From positions 248,001 through 312,000 of the forward strand of contig NZ_BMGR01000001.1 of NCBI RefSeq assembly GCF_014640295.1: 64,000 nucleotides of DNA, read 5' to 3'. The notes beneath the pieces are model-generated. The model had not been told where the DNA came from, searched no databases, and saw only the letters and a program-made list of their open reading frames with translations. Both the position numbers and the translations under genes were made by a program. Below, piece by piece: positions 62,986 to 64,000 of this stretch. Each line of letters starts with the position of its first letter. The stretch's first letter is position 1. The stretch is from Paenibacillus abyssi (lineage in GTDB: Bacteria; Bacillota; Bacilli; Paenibacillales; Paenibacillaceae).

Positions 62986-64000
62986 TTATTTTTCCCGCAG
63001 CATCATGGTCCATATATCCGATTGCTCATACCCGAGCCGCCAGGCGGCGATGCCGGCCAGATCGTATTTTTTTGTGATGTCGATGCGGGCTTTTACCGTG
63101 GTCGCTGTCTCTGCCCAGAACAGATACGTATAACCGTCCTTGCGGTATGTGTATTTCGTCTGCCCAAACTCCGGATCGAACGACGAGGTTACTTGTTCCG
63201 ATGCGAGCAGGGCAGGGATATCCTTCATCAGCAGTGTCCGGTTTCCAACCAGTTTGCCGGAGGCGTCCAGTTTCCATTCCCGGACATAGAACGGTACGCC
63301 GAGCATCAGCTTGCTTCTCGGAATGCCATAAGAGAGAAATTCCTGCACGCCTTCCTCTGTCCACTTCAGGCCGGCCACAGAGCCGGGGGAGATGCTGCCC
63401 GTCCAGTGCTGGTCATAAGCCATAATGATGATATAGTCGACGATGCCTGCAAGCTTCTCATGATCATACGCCGTGAGATGATTCCATGCCAGGCTGCCGC
63501 GCGGCAGATCAATAGACACCGACAATCCTTCCTTATGCGCCGCGGCGGTTAGCTTGCGCACGAATGACGTATACAAGTCCCGGTCGGCGCCGGCAATGGA
63601 TTCAAAGTCCAGATTAATACCGTTGGCCCGAAGCGCAGTAAGGCGGCTGACCAGCTGCTTGATAAACGCTGCCTGTGCTTTATTGTTACGGAGAAACGCG
63701 CTTGTCAGCTTGGGATCAAATTGATTGTGTACAAGCGGCACCAGCTGGATGCCCAGATTCCGAAGCGTTTGCGCCAGTGCAGGATCGGATGTGTCGGTCA
63801 ACGTTCCTTCTGCGTCTGCAAGCTCAAACCAGGTCGGTGAGTCGATATCCAGACCCTGCGTATTGGCGAGCTGATTCATGATCGTGCTCGTTCTGGACGA
63901 ACCGTTCCAGCCCAAGTACAGCAGCTTCTTTCCATTGTTCCATAGTACCCGGCCGTCGCTGTTCATGACCGAGCTGTTCGCATACTTGGAAGCAAGCGTT
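62986..64000 (-). CDS. Glycoside hydrolase family 18 protein (partial, N-terminus outside window)
   Basis: The frame is open to the window edge (reading TLASKYANSSVMNSDGRVLWN before the first internal ATG), so about 337 C-terminal residues are seen. YLGWNGSSRTSTI starts the barrel; the catalytic strand is NGINLDFESI with the acid/base Glu, as in YaaH/YdhD-type spore and wall enzymes; VDYIIIMAYDQHW and YLFWAETATTVKARIDITKKYDLAGIAAWRLGYE complete the fold. The segment before the barrel looks like the end of a stalk-type domain. It probably cleaves peptidoglycan or chitin-like glycans outside the cell. Confidence 0.88.
   Translation of the reverse strand, partial: TLASKYANSSVMNSDGRVLWNNGKKLLYLGWNGSSRTSTIMNQLANTQGLDIDSPTWFELADAEGTLTDTSDPALAQTLRNLGIQLVPLVHNQFDPKLTSAFLRNNKAQAAFIKQLVSRLTALRANGINLDFESIAGADRDLYTSFVRKLTAAAHKEGLSVSIDLPRGSLAWNHLTAYDHEKLAGIVDYIIIMAYDQHWTGSISPGSVAGLKWTEEGVQEFLSYGIPRSKLMLGVPFYVREWKLDASGKLVGNRTLLMKDIPALLASEQVTSSFDPEFGQTKYTYRKDGYTYLFWAETATTVKARIDITKKYDLAGIAAWRLGYEQSDIWTMMLREK

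Overview
The window looks like a chromosomal segment of a Paenibacillus-type Bacillales bacterium. This is inferred from the gene content, not from a search: a YpmB-like protein, DnaD, Nth, DynA, ParE/ParC, GerMN, an S-layer-homology protein, a B. subtilis-style methionine salvage set (mtnU, mtnE, mtnW, mtnX, mtnB), a T-box leader on proBA, an MntR-type box on mntABCD, strong AGGAGG-like ribosome binding sites and frequent TTG/GTG starts. No rRNA, tRNA, CRISPR array, prophage or intact insertion sequence was seen. The genes are mostly housekeeping; the unusual material lies in leaders, small ORFs, repeats and gene relics.

Layout. 1-2905: tail of an MTA/SAH deaminase-type amidohydrolase, a YpmB-like protein, an anchored protein and an FtsH-like membrane protease whose C-terminus runs into a palindromic repeat. 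2906-3430: hairpin and four 58-bp tandem repeats. 3431-6220: 3-hydroxyacyl-CoA dehydrogenase, acetate kinase, DnaD. 6405-14405: methionine salvage genes (mtnB, mtnX, mtnW, mtnE, mtnU) with T-box-controlled proBA inserted between mtnE and mtnW. 14402-17535: a LysR regulator divergent from leuCD. 17795-22674: cell-wall amidase, GerMN lipoprotein, SLH protein. 22822-27506: Nth, a small protein, and a giant tandem dynamin GTPase. 27788-31404: heterodimeric ABC exporter. 31463-32735: purT behind a highly structured leader. 33101-35931: SGNH esterase and an ABC-2 transporter. 36003-40420: topoisomerase IV. 40439-46854: small ORF, MarR regulator, pseudouridine synthase, RNA methyltransferase, a divergent two-component pair, gene relic, Xre-type repressor with its operator, zinc-ribbon protein. 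46832-47038: consensus promoter and candidate small RNA. 47048-49427: bd-type oxidase. 49557-50568: decayed araA. 50588-56862: AI-2E family protein, DUF3219-like protein, MsrAB, YhdH/YhfP reductase, OFA-type transporter. 57090-60675: mntABCD. 60862-62031: VOC and CBS proteins. 62032-62985: gene-poor stretch with a 50-aa ORF and a 21-aa hydrophobic peptide gene. 62986-64000: GH18 protein cut by the window edge.

How the genes work together. MtnW, MtnX and MtnB process methylthioribulose phosphates, MtnE transaminates the 2-oxo acid back to methionine, and MtnU removes the 2-oxoglutaramate made when glutamine is the donor. No SAM riboswitch is visible, and mtnWXB lies downstream of proBA with no visible terminator between, so salvage may be partly read from the T-box promoter. 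The best candidates for something undescribed are the purT leader (31463-31550), the small RNA unit (46832-47038) and the short-peptide unit (62502-62646).
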